From: Balanoglossus misakiensis
Lineage: Eukaryota > Hemichordata
Assembly: GCA_040954595.2 (NCBI GenBank)
Contig: CM082579.2
Location: 1,364,001-1,428,000 of the forward strand
Direction: 5' to 3'
DNA: 64,000 nt
Part shown: positions 34,801-49,600 of the stretch, in pieces
Layout: each line of letters opens with the position of its first letter
Position numbering within the stretch: the stretch's first letter is position 1
Position numbers and translations under genes: made by a program
Notes under the pieces: model-generated
What the model saw: the letters and a program-made list of their open reading frames with translations, nothing else
Told to the model about the DNA's origin: nothing
The model's database searches: none

Positions 34801-37684
34801 CATGCGCTGCATTACTTGCGTGTTTTGCTGACATCTGTAGATATCACTTCACACAAACTATGAGTCGCTGGATTGCATTTGGGAATCGGAAGAAACTCCC
34901 ATACATCAATGTTGCCTTTGGCTGCGTCGTCTATTGATTTCCCGGGGTGAAAGGTCACTGTGGTATCGCATTCTCTCGCCGTGTTGTTGGCATAACAAAT
35001 CGATAAGACGAAGCGCTTTGAAATGAACTACGTTGTTGGGAATTTTTAGGTTTTCACCGTGATTTCGGTCTGGACGTTTCCATTGCTCTTATCAGCAACA
35101 TCAATTGGTATATAGTAGATCATGACTTGTGTCGGACTGAAATGCATACATTCAGTTTTCCTTTTCGTGGCATTGTCCAAGTTATTTACAGGCAATTTTA
35201 AGTACCAGAAACTTCATGTCCATTTACACCCCCAGTTATGTTGACCCAATGCAGACGCTTTCCTCGTTCAAAGCCATGCGAGAAATCTTTATACTACATG
35301 TAGTCTGCCCCACGCAGCCGCCATCTTTTATTGACATGCGCCCTCATGGAAACCTTACTATTGGACCGACGCCAATTGATAAAAGCAAGTGCTTTTTCAC
35401 GACGTCGACGTCGCGAATTGTAGCCGAATCTCATGGACACCACCCACGGCAAGGGATTATTCCTTCGACGCAAAAGAAATCAAACTGACACACCACGGAG
35501 ATAAAATCACGACAGTAAGAACTGCCAAAGGAACAATAGCGAAGTACTCATTAAAATTATAAACACATGACCGAGACATCGTTACCAATAAAACACACAG
35601 TAAAGGCTACACAAAGAAAATTACAAAAAAATATCTGAAAATGAAAACACTGACAAGAAACATTTCTCTAGACTGGTGCGTACGTTGCACCATATATATA
35701 ATGCAAGTCGGTCATCATTGTAAATTTATTAGTCTGAGAACAATGGTATCAGACGAATGTTTACTTTCAATATATAGACGTCGATAGCCTGCAAGCTCAT
35801 AAGACGAAGGCGGGTAAGTCTGGTTTCACAACCAGAGCCATGGTGACGAATTACCGCGATATCTTGGATTAGCTATAGTCGTAAATTAATCTTCTAACGC
35901 TGGACACATGCACATGCGTAAGAACAAGCTGAACCTGTCACTATTCATTTAACTTTGCTGATAGCTGAGACTCGTACACTTATACGCTTTTCGCATTACG
36001 CATAGTTTCAAATCTAGTTTGCTAATATCATTTGTCGATATCCCATTACACGACTTAGATCAGATAAAACAGTCCATTCATCATATTATTTACGCCGAGT
36101 TCTCTTCCATAGTGATGTTTAGACTTATTTACCGCCTAAGTGCACGAGATATCGCATACTTTTCTTTCATTCTGAAATGTCGAAGTTCTCTGGGAGCATA
36201 AAACATGCATGGTCGCTTTCCTCTAGTTGATAAGGCCAAGGTTGAGTCTCCAAGCCACTGTACGGAGCAGAAAGTTTTTAAACTCTCCCCCCAGAAAAAG
36301 GCTGTTATCTCGGAGTTTTTACTATTGCATTATTACTGCCAATGTTAGTGACCTACTTATTTTAATCGTCATTCTCCAATTTGCTTGCTAGTTTTGGTTA
36401 AAATAAGACTTCTAAATCTGGCAAGATTCGCTAATAGTACGTTAAAGGTACAGGGTAAACAGCACAGTGTTTGTGCCTATTACCGCTACACTTTTTCAGC
36501 TACGCTTTGCCTTTTGTGGTCCTCTGATTGTTGTGTGATAAAAAATGGCTGCCAGCATGGCGGCCATATTGGATTGAATCGCTAACAAGTCGACGAGCAC
36601 ATGCACGGCATTCTGGGATTTGCCATTATTATATTGAATGGAATCGCTCCAGAAATGATTTTGTAACAATGAGACAGAACGCGGTCTATAAGTACTCCCC
36701 GATTAGAAATACATAATTGAAATGATGGTGTGTAACGATTCGCGGCAGATTTCATGGCCCGTCTGTATCTCGAGGCAAGACGCACAAAATGGGTGACGAG
36801 AGTCTTCTCTTTCCGGAAAATGAATAAATAAAAAAATCTGATCAAAACAGACTTTTCACAGCCCTATGAAAAATAATTGCCATTCCCTCTACAGTTGTCG
36901 AAATAAAATGCCCCCTCGAATTGGATAGTCCTCTCCTGGCCATAAAATAATCACTTTACTCTCGTCTGAAAACAGGTCATATTTGAAGCTACCGATATCC
37001 AACAAAACAAAGCCGTCCTCGTTTATGAGATGATCAATCTTTCATTAATGACTTGGGCAGGTAAACTGTGTTAATCAACATACACAAAAATTAATTCCAT
37101 CCAACATAAAGATCCATCGGAGTGAATTAGTGCTGAAATTTAATATTAAGGGCATTCCTTTTATATGAATGTATATAAAATATTAATATACAGATGTGTC
37201 TTTAGGGCTTCCTGTCTTGCTTGAGTCCTTTTCAACTGATTGAATATCTGGATCACTCGAAATTTATTGATACTCTTTCCCTAAATGAATGCATTTCCTG
37301 TACATTCGCCGTTGGTGGCGTTGTCGAGGACGTAACGTTATTCGTGAATATTATTCTTGGTGATCATATTACAGGTGCCGAGATCTCGGGATAATATCTG
37401 TCGTCTGTCAACATTCATCGGAAGACGAGGAAAACATGCAATATGTTGTGAGTCCAGCTCTAGCGACAACTGTGACCTTTCTTACCACGTAGGATAGAAA
37501 TCTTCAAAGTTCGTCTTTCTCCCCGCTTTGCTGTGCTGGATTATATTGGGAGTGACACATGATGTAGCGAAGGGGCAGTCAACGAGTCCGTCAATGGGGT
37601 AGTCAGGAAAAGATTATGTGTGTAGGAAGACATTACTGCTCCTCAAAGAAGTCGACTTTATGCGATTTACAGCACGAAGAGATC
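22895..37684. other. Long stretch without a convincing gene (14.8 kb)
   Basis: Six-frame reading shows only short ORFs with no recognisable domain. AATAAA at 23381-23386 may end the upstream gene. Candidate but unsupported elements are an ATG with a strong context at 22995 followed by a hydrophobic stretch and a possible donor near 23163, and a good-looking donor (CAG|GTGAGC) near 25952 that could end an untranslated NETO exon. No transposon termini, inverted terminal repeats or reverse transcriptase motifs were recognised. The region may hold NETO upstream regulatory DNA. Confidence 0.4.
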
Positions 37685-40600
37685 ATGAAGGCATTCTGTA
37701 GCACCTTTGCTTTGTCGTCAGGTAAGATCAAATGCTCACTTTCGTACCTTTAATCTTTAATGATTGCTGTTATAATTCTTCATTTCTGGCGCCTGCCAAA
37801 GTTCCACGTCAAAGCGTTGCAAATTGTTTCCTCTCGGCCATTCCGGTAAACGATGCTGTTCCGCCGCTTCTACTAATGACCAGTATTTCGTCGGCCTGGT
37901 TCAAAAGCCACACACAGATGTCTACAGCGCTGTTGGAAGCGTCTTGCACAGATCGCGTGCATGTTGTTTCGATAAACATAATGGCCAATTTGCAGCGGTT
38001 AGCTGTTTCACGATTTACAACCGATATGTTTGGGTAATCGCGGAACCAAACGGTACGCTGAAACCAACAACGAAACTTGAATTTTATCACAATGTGTATT
38101 TTTATTATAGAAATATTAAATCATCCAATTCTGTCCGGTCACAATGTTACTGAGATCAGGGTCAAACCAGCCTATATCTCTATCCATCTCTGTTCTTCTA
38201 CACTGACACCATGAGTTTGACTACAGACTCATTTCCCCAGGCGACATCTTGCAGTCTTTTCAAAATAATATCAGAAGTTAAACGCAGTGGTTTTGTCACT
38301 CGGGGCCCTCCTTCAACCGCCCTACGTACAATTCATATGAGATCTTAGAGGGCGTGATGGAAATGTAAATTGGAGTGAATGTACCTTTTATGACCATAAA
38401 CGCCATTAAACTAATTCCTCGAGACATCATTTGTAGCGCCTCCAGTAAAATTCACCCACCATATCCAACAATATCATATAGGACCAACGCCCGGGTTAGC
38501 AACAGAGGAATACATCTGTGATACCACGTTGCTGTAAGTCAATAGTCACGTGATCTTAAAATGAATCTGACACCGAGAGAACAAGTCGCTAAGCGAGATG
38601 AGCCTGAAGGTTCTCGCGCGAAAAGTTCCCACTTTTCAGAATCGACGCGGTGAATCTCAATAATCGATGATCTTCGTAGTTCCGCAGCGGTGATTCTCCT
38701 GATTAAATTACAATATCCTCACTTGTTTTAGTTTTCAACCCCCGTTTCTAAAAGTGGATGAATGAATCTATATACAGAGGTTACATTCAGACTTAATCGT
38801 ATACATACAATCACGTTATTACATACTAAATGCAAATAAAGCACTTCATCGAGTATTGCAATCGAACGTAATTAGCATCGCACAGCTTTGCGTCAAAGGT
38901 GAAAGCTATTATTGCAGGGCTTAGACTCAATAATTACTAAAGCTCTTGCGCTTCGAGTCTCAAAATGGCAATTTTCGACATCGATCGCTGTGGAAATTAT
39001 CGGCCAATCGTCCGCTAATCAAATGATGTTTCCTGCCGCCTCACTCAGCTAATCTCATAATAACAATTATATAACGATTGAATGGACAATATGTACTTGA
39101 GAAAACTGTGATGTCACACGTCTACCGTACACTTTCTCTCAAGAAGAAGTCTACATAATGTTAACAGTTTGAAAAGTTTTGTTGCGTAGCTGTTAGGCCG
39201 GTAAATTCTGAGGTTTAAATGTTGCTCTGCCTGGTTTTCAGCCATGCAATGGTAAAAACCTACTGTTTGCTGCCCTAGCATCAAATGACACCAATGCAAA
39301 GCAAGGCGATAAGTGGATAAAGTGCGGACTATCATGCGTGACGATGAAGACGAAGCAAGCCAAGGTGACCTTAATGTCAGACGTGTGCCTCGCCAGATTA
39401 CCATCTGAATCGTCCTGACATGCCAGAACAACTGCGTTTTAATTGGTCGAGGGGTTCTCGGTGTTGGAGTCGAGCGTTTATTCAACCACCCACCGGGGGC
39501 AGTATGCGCATCTCCGATGACAAACAGATAAAATTTAGCTGGCCTCATTATCACCTGGTCTTAAGTGTGACTTGGCTGTCAGTTGAGAACACTGCTTAAC
39601 ACGTCTTACCCAATATGCAGAAAAACTCGCCAGATTTTAAAGTTCTAGAAAGATTCAGCGTAGATAAAATAAAATGGTAATTTATAAGAGTCACGTTCAT
39701 GCCCGCGCGCGCTCGTTGCAGGTTGACCATGCCGGTTACACTTAAAAAGCTCTTCCTGTGATCTGTCTGTCATTGCCCATAAGTTTTGAGTTCAACCAGG
39801 CATGCAAAATACCGATTTGACTGTTAATTAGTTTGACCATAGTTTGCATGACCCATTAACATTTAGTGAGAGGAAATGTGTCTTCCGGTCAGCCATTGTT
39901 GCATACCCTTGACGTGTATCTTCTTATTCCCCTGTCAGGACAGGTGAATTTCCTGCGCTCGGGTTATCAAACAACGTCGTTCCGGCGGGCGACTCCTCGA
40001 ATATTCGTTCGTTTTCTATTGTAACCAAGCGAGGGGGTGATACGCAAAGTGACACCTTGCGGGAGACGCAAACCTGTCCAATTAAATTCTCGTGATCTTA
40101 TTATTAACGCGTGACTCGCCGTCAGTGGCACTAAAAGTCTGGAAACAAATCTCTCCAAAGGACATTAATATAGGTCCTCATCGTGTGACCCAGCACGGCT
40201 TGATCTGACCTGACAGATTCCAAAAATAGCTGTGTAAATGACGCTGTCGATGTGCCTGCTGGTAGGTTAATGGCACAACATACATGCACAGTCAACAAAA
40301 GGATTCTCAGCTGTCCTCAACAATTTTGCGTGACTGAAGACATTTACTTGCTTCCTTTGCTCGCTTACCATCTGAAATACAGAATCACGCAACAACTTTC
40401 AACGTGGCCTTTTTCGTTCCTATTTTATGATGAGTGCAACAGAAAGACAGCGAAAAACGTCGAGAAAAAACTTCAACCGTCGTCATATTATAATAGTCAG
40501 CGAAGAGATATAAAACATTACTGCGAACGAGGATCGATAGACGCCATTTTAAAAACACTCTGTCATCTGCTCAGCACATACATTCTGCCCAACATACAAG

Positions 40601-43600
40601 TGAACAGCTAGCACAAGTATTTCATATTCTATGGATGCCTGTAATGAATCTCATTATTCACATTATTAGCCCGTCGACCATGGGAGGCGTTAATGGGCTC
40701 GATCATAGTCGGCTCATGATTTCCATTGACTCGCCCTTGACCATGATCAAGAATTCGAAATACATGTTTGTGTAAAAACAAGTCTATTTTTACACGCGGT
40801 ATTTCAATCATCACAGGCGGAAATCTGTTATTAAAATTAAAACATTTACCAGTGAGTCCGTAAATATTATCTTAATATAAAACCAGTCAGTTGAACGACT
40901 TAAATTTAAGTCCGGCAATTCTACTCATAAATCAGTTCCATGAAAATTCTTTACTGCAGCCATAAAATTAACAATTTATTTTCTTCCTGCTAATAAAACG
41001 AACTGTGACTGCTAAGAATGCATCAATTTTTACTTTTCATGCAAATTCATTTACAAACCAAAATCAATCACTTGATTGGCAAATAAACTGATTGCTATGC
41101 TTCGATGCTGCAGCCACACGCACATATAATATAGCATCTTCTCAACAATCATAAATATATTATCCTTAACGTTTTGGCTCACAAAATTATCATTTAAACT
41201 ATTCACACCTTTTTCTAAAATTGTATCTTCCGGGGATTTAAAGAGCATTCGGCAGTTCACAGCATTACAATATATCGCCGGTCCACAAAATCAGGTTTAA
41301 TTTGTTGTGGTGTAAAGTATAATGTGAACACAGATGACGACCAAACAATTTATTTCATCAATACAGGTAAGCGTAACATACATAGAGTTGCCTGTATTTT
41401 GTCTAATAAATCGAACCTATTTACATAATTGATCGATATGAAATAAAGTCACGGAATCATGTGTACTTAAGGCACGTTCCGGATATTGGCATTTTATTGA
41501 TGTAATATAAACTTAAAAGATATCCGTATATTTTTGCGACTTTTAGTTAGACACACGTGGTGGGGAATTGGCGCTTAAAATGTGTCGTAAATGTTTTATT
41601 GGAAAATTGTTATAGAGAGTGATGAACTGCCCATTCGAGGGAGATAAGGACGTGATGAATTTAAGAAGCGGCAGATGAACTTTCGAACTATACACTTCAC
41701 ACCTGAAAGTGCAATACAGCGCCAAAAACTACCCCTTCCCTAAAAAGATAAATGTAGGCCTACACATATATTTGTCGACTGAAGTCAGCCACGCGTGGTA
41801 TGCAAAGGTCAAATGTTTGGGTATTAACATCAGTCACTTATCTAGTTATCATATCGGAATTTGTTTTCACATTTTAATAAACAGATAAGTGAATAATCAA
41901 CGTTTTGTGTTGCATCGATTTCTTCGGGTTAATTTCGTTACCACAAATCCAATTAAGTCAGGCGTTCGGAATATGCAAGCGCATAGATATATACTGTAGG
42001 CGAACGAGGACGAAGTGATGACGACATAGAACGACACAAACATGATAGATGGAATGAAATATTAAAATTACAGTATCCTAACGTCGGGTTCCTCACACTT
42101 CATGTAAAAAATTACATTGTGGTTGTAGTAGTGGTATATATTAATAAATGTCCAGTTACCGGACTATGTTCTCAACTTATAATACTCATAAATTTAAAAT
42201 AAATGCATCAGTGACAAATTAATGTGATATAATTTTCATGAATACCAAACCTCCACAATCAAATTCAGCTGCGCGTTTCACTTGGCTGAACCCGTATTTT
42301 TTCACCTTATTTCACCTCACGTGTAGATGGCCGTTATTACCCTTATAAAGAAAATCATCTTGTAAATTGAATGAATTAAGTTGTACCAAAGCGATATTTG
42401 GGGATGCATTTCCACTGTTGTGTAGCCCCACAAAACACATAACGTGCGAGCCCAGGTAACCGTGTCATACGCTATGCATGCATACAATATTAAAAATTAA
42501 TGGACATAACCGTTGAAACTTAAACCGATATCTTCATCGATGGTACTCAGCCGTGATGTATGTCCCCGAGTTCTGTGACCTAGATCGAAATGGGTGTCAT
42601 TTTTCATGAGGCACTCTTCACGTCAGAAAAGTGTAAGTCGCTAAATCTTGCTGCTCTTTGCTGTAATAGTTTGTGTGGATATACTTGGAAGAAATTCGTA
42701 TTATACCAACCATTCATATTTAGAGGGATTAATGTTTGAGTTTGTCCTCGCAGACGAAATCCAGGGGGAAGGATCAGATGATGTCCCGTCCGTCCGTAAC
42801 CAGCAATTACTCGGGCATGCTTGGACCGATTTTCGAGTCATTTAAATTTGATAAGTTGACAGTGTATTATCATTGCAAAAGTACGTCAATTTATTTCATA
42901 CTGTAACACCAGGCAGCCAAGGCTCCAGGGAGAGCAAAGTGCAAAAACACATTCGCAAACTGTGCAGTCCTGATCACTACAGGTAACCATGCATAGCCCC
43001 AGAGAACATTTCTAGACGGTATGGCGTATCTAGTGCTGAGATAGCATGACAGATGACTGGACTAGCTTCTTCGATCTCACGCGGAACTTGTTATTTATTC
43101 AGAGACCGTAGGGGCCAGTGGTCCCTTGTCGAACGCTACGAGACTTGCATGGCATTTAAGCTTACATTACACGGATTTTGTTTGGTCTTCTTTTGACATC
43201 CACGATCAAGTGCAACAATCTGTGATGTAATTGGATTATCGATACCCGACTTTTTTCATATAAGTGGGTTAATCAACAATTTGGACAATTGGGGGAAAGT
43301 CGTTGAAATCAGTGCAAGGGTTTTTAAGACTCGATAGACGCGATAACAATTAAAGGTTGAAGGATGGCCAACCAAGGGGAATTTTGTTTGAACATATCAA
43401 GTTGACATCGGTGGGAACTCTATGTTGTGTAAACTTTGATTAGAGACTAGTTCGGGGAGTTGAAATTGTCGGATGCAAATTTCCGCACTGAATTGCTGAA
43501 TTGGGTGTTTACACTTAGTGTACACGAATTACCATGGTTACCAGAGTTGAAGGACGAAATTGAGATGCGTAGGACGCCAGTAGACAGCTTGTACAGAATC

Positions 43601-46600
43601 TTTCAGTTAATCCCTTTGGGGTATTTTCAAGCTTCTTTATACCAACAAGCAATGAATGGAATGGAATATATGGAGTAGCGATAGCCTAGAAGATCCTGAA
43701 CATTTGCATAATCAAGATTTTCTTCTGGCGTTGCGACCACTGAAAAATAACATGTGCTTTTGACGATCAGCAGCGGGTGCAGGCGAGGTTGATATAGACC
43801 CACATGCAGCCACGAAGCTCGTTCATGTGACGGACAGAGCAAAGTAATAAGACACAGTTTAAGCATTGCTCGTCACGACATTTTAAATTTGACGCTGGGG
43901 ATTTGGGGTCCAATGTCTTTGAGTATTACCCATAAAAGTGAAATATGGGATGCACCAGTTACAGTATTTGCTCTCTCAATGAAATATAGGCCAAAGTGTC
44001 CTTTCCTGGGTTGAACTTACAAATATAAATACATTTACTCGTACCTTCTTTTATTATATATGCGTACATAAACGCTTTCTTATTCTACAGTTTGAAAAAT
44101 TATACTCTCAACCAACGTTTTTTTCTATTCGGTATAAGCAAGTAATTCCTATCTGGCGCGTTATAAAGCTTGCTGTACATTGTTTATGAAAACACGAGTG
44201 TGTTTTGCGAAATGTACTTTTATCTCTAGCCCACTGCTCACCGTTGCTGGTGCATATACGCACTTATCTCTCTGAGATGGTGACTCCATTTCTCGGTGAA
44301 TAACTGCTCTTTTGTTCCATTTCAGCTCTCTTGATACTTCTGATCGCCGCATCAGTTGGACAAGAAGGCTCGGGTAAGTGGGAGAACCATTTATTCTTTA
44401 AAGCACAAAAATACCAAATCAGATTAGAAGGAAAGAATCTTACTCCGAGTCTCTCCTCATTTATCATTTTCCGTCTGCCAGGAAAGCCATCAATTTCTCT
44501 CAGAATATGTACAGGTAAATTATCCCGCGAGATCCCCAAATGTTGCACGGTAACCCCTTTTTTATTCTAAATTTTAAGAGAAAATAATCTTAAGTTGCCT
44601 TGGGGAAAATATGAGAAACGGTTTAAGACTTTGATTTTCGAGGGACATATTATCCTTAACATATTTTTGAGTGCCAGATCTAGACGGATCACGGATGCTT
44701 GTGTCGTGAAATCAAAATTACAAACTGCACGGAGAAGACGATGCCTCGTGGATGATAGCATGATCTAATTTCAGTATAAGAACGGCCTTATATCGACGCG
44801 ACACATTTCGTTTTTATCTCGTTTTAATTTCAACCGAAAACTCGTTGATTAATAACGTACATTGTTTGATATTCCGCGCCGCGGATACATTCCACCATTG
44901 CTGATATCGTTCCGGCGAATGTTTGTCTTCATATTTCTCCCGCCAGAGCGACAACCTTATCTGATAAAATCTTTCCGTCTGACTATCACAAGGTCAGTAA
45001 GTGTGATCTAAATGTAATTATAACGAGCATTCTGGCTGTCACCGGTGCCGAATCGGGAATCAGTTCACATTTTGTAGAAAATATTAATTTCATTGAAAAT
45101 GTTTCCATTCTTTTCTGACAGTCGTGTTTCTGCATATACATAAGTTGACATAAGACTCAAGTCAACCACAAAATATACAGGTGGAATTCGTGACCGGACG
45201 TGACTATATTCTCAGAAAAAAAAAACATCTTGGCGATTCGGATGCTGAACATTTAATATACCGCCGTGACTTGTACCAAACGAGACATCAGTTACATTAT
45301 ATAATTTCCACTGTATATGTTTCAGTGAAATATTGTTCGTGGAAGGGTTTTATAGGAATGTTATGATATAAAACGCTTTCTAAGGTAACACTTTTAACGG
45401 AGCATTAAAAGGCGCGGGTTCGCTGAGTTCTGTTTGATGGTTTTGATGAAGTGCTAAAAGGAAGAAAACATTTTTCGTGGCTTACACGCGTGCGCGCCAT
45501 TAATATCGATTGCAGTGACAAGACCACTGTCTTGTGTTTGTGACAGCGTCCATTGGGACCAAAAATACAGACCGACTCGATTTTATAAGCCAGAGCACGT
45601 TTTTTGTTTGCGATATATCTTCGTTATTTCCGCTTTACTAGCCTCCCATCTCCGTACTCTAGCACATCTGGATTGCAATCATTCCGCTATGATGTTTTCT
45701 TTCTTGTTAAAAAAACTAATTACCGGTTGTCTGCTACGTGTCGCTTCACAGTTTCCAACAATTGGTAGGCCTAAGCCCTATTTAATGATTATGTTGGCAA
45801 TGTTTGCGCTGGGAAAAGTTTCAACTTATATCATAATGGGGGAATTGATTTCGAAATGTTCCACCCTTCGCCTTCCTCAATAATCCATTAATCGGCATTT
45901 AGTAAGGTGGACCTATCGGGTCGGATCAAATAAACAGTTGACTAATTAATCGATTGTAATCCTAATAGAACCCACGCTAGCAATCTAAGTACTCACAGAG
46001 CGATACTAATTTATGTCGACTTTGTGTATATATAAATGCCCGTACATTTTGTTATAGATAAATCATGGTGTCACATACAGTGTACTTGATGAATTGAAGT
46101 TTAGCATTCCTGTATCTTTGCACAGTCTCCAAATTCTGGTAATGTCTGACACCAATAATCTAATACAATTAACACTTACACAACTATTGTTGTTTTTTTC
46201 CAAATCGCGAAAAATAGATTTTCTTGCCAGGGAGGTATAAATAAATGAATTGGGATGAACAGCCCTACCTTAGGATGGTTACGGCATGAACAAGATTGTC
46301 TGTAGAGTTGATCTTTGCCTTTAAGGAATGCCATCCATCATTTTTATCTCATTTGGTTGCCATGTCAGCTAACCGAAATAAGCCGCTTACTATCAGAAAC
46401 CTTCAAACTCTTGCAAGCTTTAAAAGAGCCTTACATAAAAGGGTAGAAATGTTATGGGTACGGTTATTGCCTTTCGCAGTCAGAAAAATAAATAGACTGC
46501 TCCATACATACATCTTTCTCTCACATGAAGGTGTTTTGAAACCGTAAGGTAACCAAAACCTAGAAAACTTTCCCGTCTTAAATCATAGCAACCCGATGGT

Positions 46601-49600
46601 ATCATAGCCCAATGATCACCAGATACAGTATCACCAATTTAAGGCGTCGTTTCGTTTACTCAAGCTGGTTGGGACAAAAATTATACTTGTGACTATCTGA
46701 AGCCACTTTGCTAGCGGATTGCCACGCCGTAATGTATACCTGTCGACCCTCTCGATTGGCCAACAGCAACTCCTGGTGTTACGCAGACACTTGATATTTT
46801 ACTTGTTTTATGCTCCCAGGTGACGACCAGACCCCGAGTGGACCAATGCCAGAAGGCGACCACGCGACGCCGTCCTGTGGAGGTGTATTTGACGAAAAAC
46901 GAAGCGAAATTTTATATTCTCCCAATCATCCAGACAAATACCCAAAAGAGGCCGACTGTATTTATGTCATCAAAGGTAAATTACAAAATGCGTACTTGTC
47001 AATCCACATGATTGATTAGTGAGAGTGTGGGCTTGGGAGATGGTCGCCAGCGCCGGTCGTCTGTCTGTCAGTCTATCTTTATACGTATATACGTGTGCGC
47101 AACTTTAGTGCAACTTTGGTATTTGGAGGTATACGTTAGAATATAGTTTGATTAACTTAGGCCTAATTTGTACTTCAGATGAGATACACTTCAAAAATGT
47201 CTAGAACGCTGATTGCAAATCCAACGAAATGAGAGACGACTCATGTTATGTTTAAACAGACACGCGTTACTCCTTAGTGATTGGCCCATTGACCTTTGTC
47301 GTATCAGTTAAGCCAATGCAGCGTTTGACGGGCCGACGTGGTTCTTTCAACACAGTACTGGGGAAAAGCATGTGGTGTATATTTGGATCTTACAGAGTTT
47401 CCTCCTAAGTGCACGTGTGTGTGTGTGTGTCGACGTCAAACTGTGGAACCGTCCGTCAACTTATCTGCTTCGTCGATAGCGTAGGCCTAAACACTGCTAT
47501 TGTACGATTGGTCGGAAGATAGTCCAACCTCGGTTATTCATAGAAAAAAGTGGTTTATAATACTGTATTAAAAATTAATGATTCGAAGTATGTGCATCAC
47601 GTATTGTGCGCGTTTGCATGGTCTGCGTATTTAATGATCTTTGCTAGTTATTTTTAAGAGACTCGAGTTTGAATATTGAACGTGTGCTGTGAATTGTTTT
47701 CATCACGTACTGTGATATATTACCGTAATGAGATTTAGGTAATTGTGTATTGCAGTCAGTGTGTAAACGAAGGGTGCCCACATGGTGTCACCATAGAATT
47801 ATAGCATTTTATTCATTCGCGAGTGGTCGATTATGTATTATGAAATATTGTTTTGATAAAATTAAAAAATAAAGAAGAAAGTAATATTAATTGATATATT
47901 TTTCCCGAATTTACAGCCAACACGGATGACGTCATTCGCCTTACATTTGGCCCTGCGTACTCGATAGAAAGTTCTCGCGAATGCCGTTTCGACTACTTGG
48001 AAATACGGGATGGTCGCTGGGGATTCTCTCCGCTGATTGGTCGCTTCTGTGGCGTAGATCAACCAATGAACATCGTGTCTACCGGGAGATTCCTTTGGAT
48101 GAGATTTGTGAGCGACGACACGGTTGAAGAAACAGGATTTGCAGTTCGCTACGAGTTCATCACAGTTATGATAGGTGGGTTTATACTAAAAGGAAATTCA
48201 TTGTGAATTACCATGATCAAAATGAACGTGATTGCAAGCTAATACATGTAATTGATAAAACTTAAGTAGTAGACCTAATATCAGTTTCTTCTCTCTACCC
48301 AGATAATCCAATTAGCACGGAAGTAAATAATTCACAACTTATTGACGGTAGGTAATATAATAATGTTTACAGAAGCTCTTTATGCGAAAGCATGCTTGCA
48401 AATTGACACCAGTTTACACTTCGCCGTCGTTGTCGTAACCCGCTGAGGTACAATTTTAAGTTTTAAAACACTAATTTGCACGCAACCATGTTATTCTTAC
48501 AGAATGCGTTTTCGAAATGGAAGGTGTTGAAGGCGAAATTGTCTCCAAGACCATGCTACCGAAATCGTCAGCGAATCTTGATTGTACGTGGCAAATAACA
48601 GTGCCATCGGATCACAAGGTATGAAACCATCGTGTGTTGTGTGTTACCAAATACGTGGTTATAGTGTCAGTAATTTATGTCAAATGAGAACAAACGACTG
48701 GAAAGCACGTCTGTAAATTTTAATTTGATTTTAAGTTTCATAAATGACACAAATGACGCATTCGGCAGAATGCTTACACAAGATCATTCTAATTGTCTAA
48801 TATAGTGCATACTGCAGAAAATTTACAAAATCTAGAAAAGGGACAGAGAGTATCTCAGTATACAGTTTTGAAGAATACGAAAATAAATATCAATGTCCTT
48901 TGTTCAAATTTCAGATTCTTGTAGTTTTTGAACAGTTTAGCATGCATTGGTTGAATATTTGCGGACAGAACAAATTATCTCTCTACGATGGAATCAGCAC
49001 CGAGACGCACGAAGTAGTGCACTACTGCAGCGGAACAGCGCCAGATGTGTTCACCACGAGCAATCGTTTGTTTCTCAGATTTATTACCGGCCGCAAAAGC
49101 TCACGAAGTCATTTTGTTGCATATTTCACGGCTTTCACCGATTGTAAGTACTGCTGTAGGAAATTTCTGGACTAAGTTTGGATGCTTTTTGAATCTTGAT
49201 TCCATGAATGAATTGTAGGGGGTGGCCGCCATATTTGCATCCAGGTGACACCAATGTAATCGAAATGCGAAAAGGATTTATTGCCTGTCTTATAGTTATT
49301 CAGATTTAGCAGAATAAACGTAATTAAATTGTGGGGTCTTTCATTCTTTCGTCTGTCACATTTCATTTTGATTTTTCCCCTAGTGCCATGTAACACTTCC
49401 CAATTTCGATGCGGTCAAGAGATGTGTATTAACCAGACGCTGGTGTGCAACAAACGTCACAATTGTTATCATTTCGCATGGGATGAAGAAAGTTGCCGTA
49501 AGTATAGCTAGTACTTCGAAACATACTCTATAGGACGACACATCAACGCCCCCTCGCCACATAATCCATTTTCTAGGCTGACTTAAATACTTAATCACGG

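Noticed and set aside
33600-36600. Pair of similar segments around 33622 and 36555 (GGCCAT.TTGGATT) as a transposon
   Set aside because: Similarity is limited to about 15-20 bases and no terminal repeats or target duplications were seen; kept only as a motif observation.
43460-43678. 72-codon + strand ORF and overlapping minus-strand ORF (43627-43866)
   Set aside because: Both lie in the first neto intron, the + strand one has a TTG start, and neither shows a domain or consistent splice sites.
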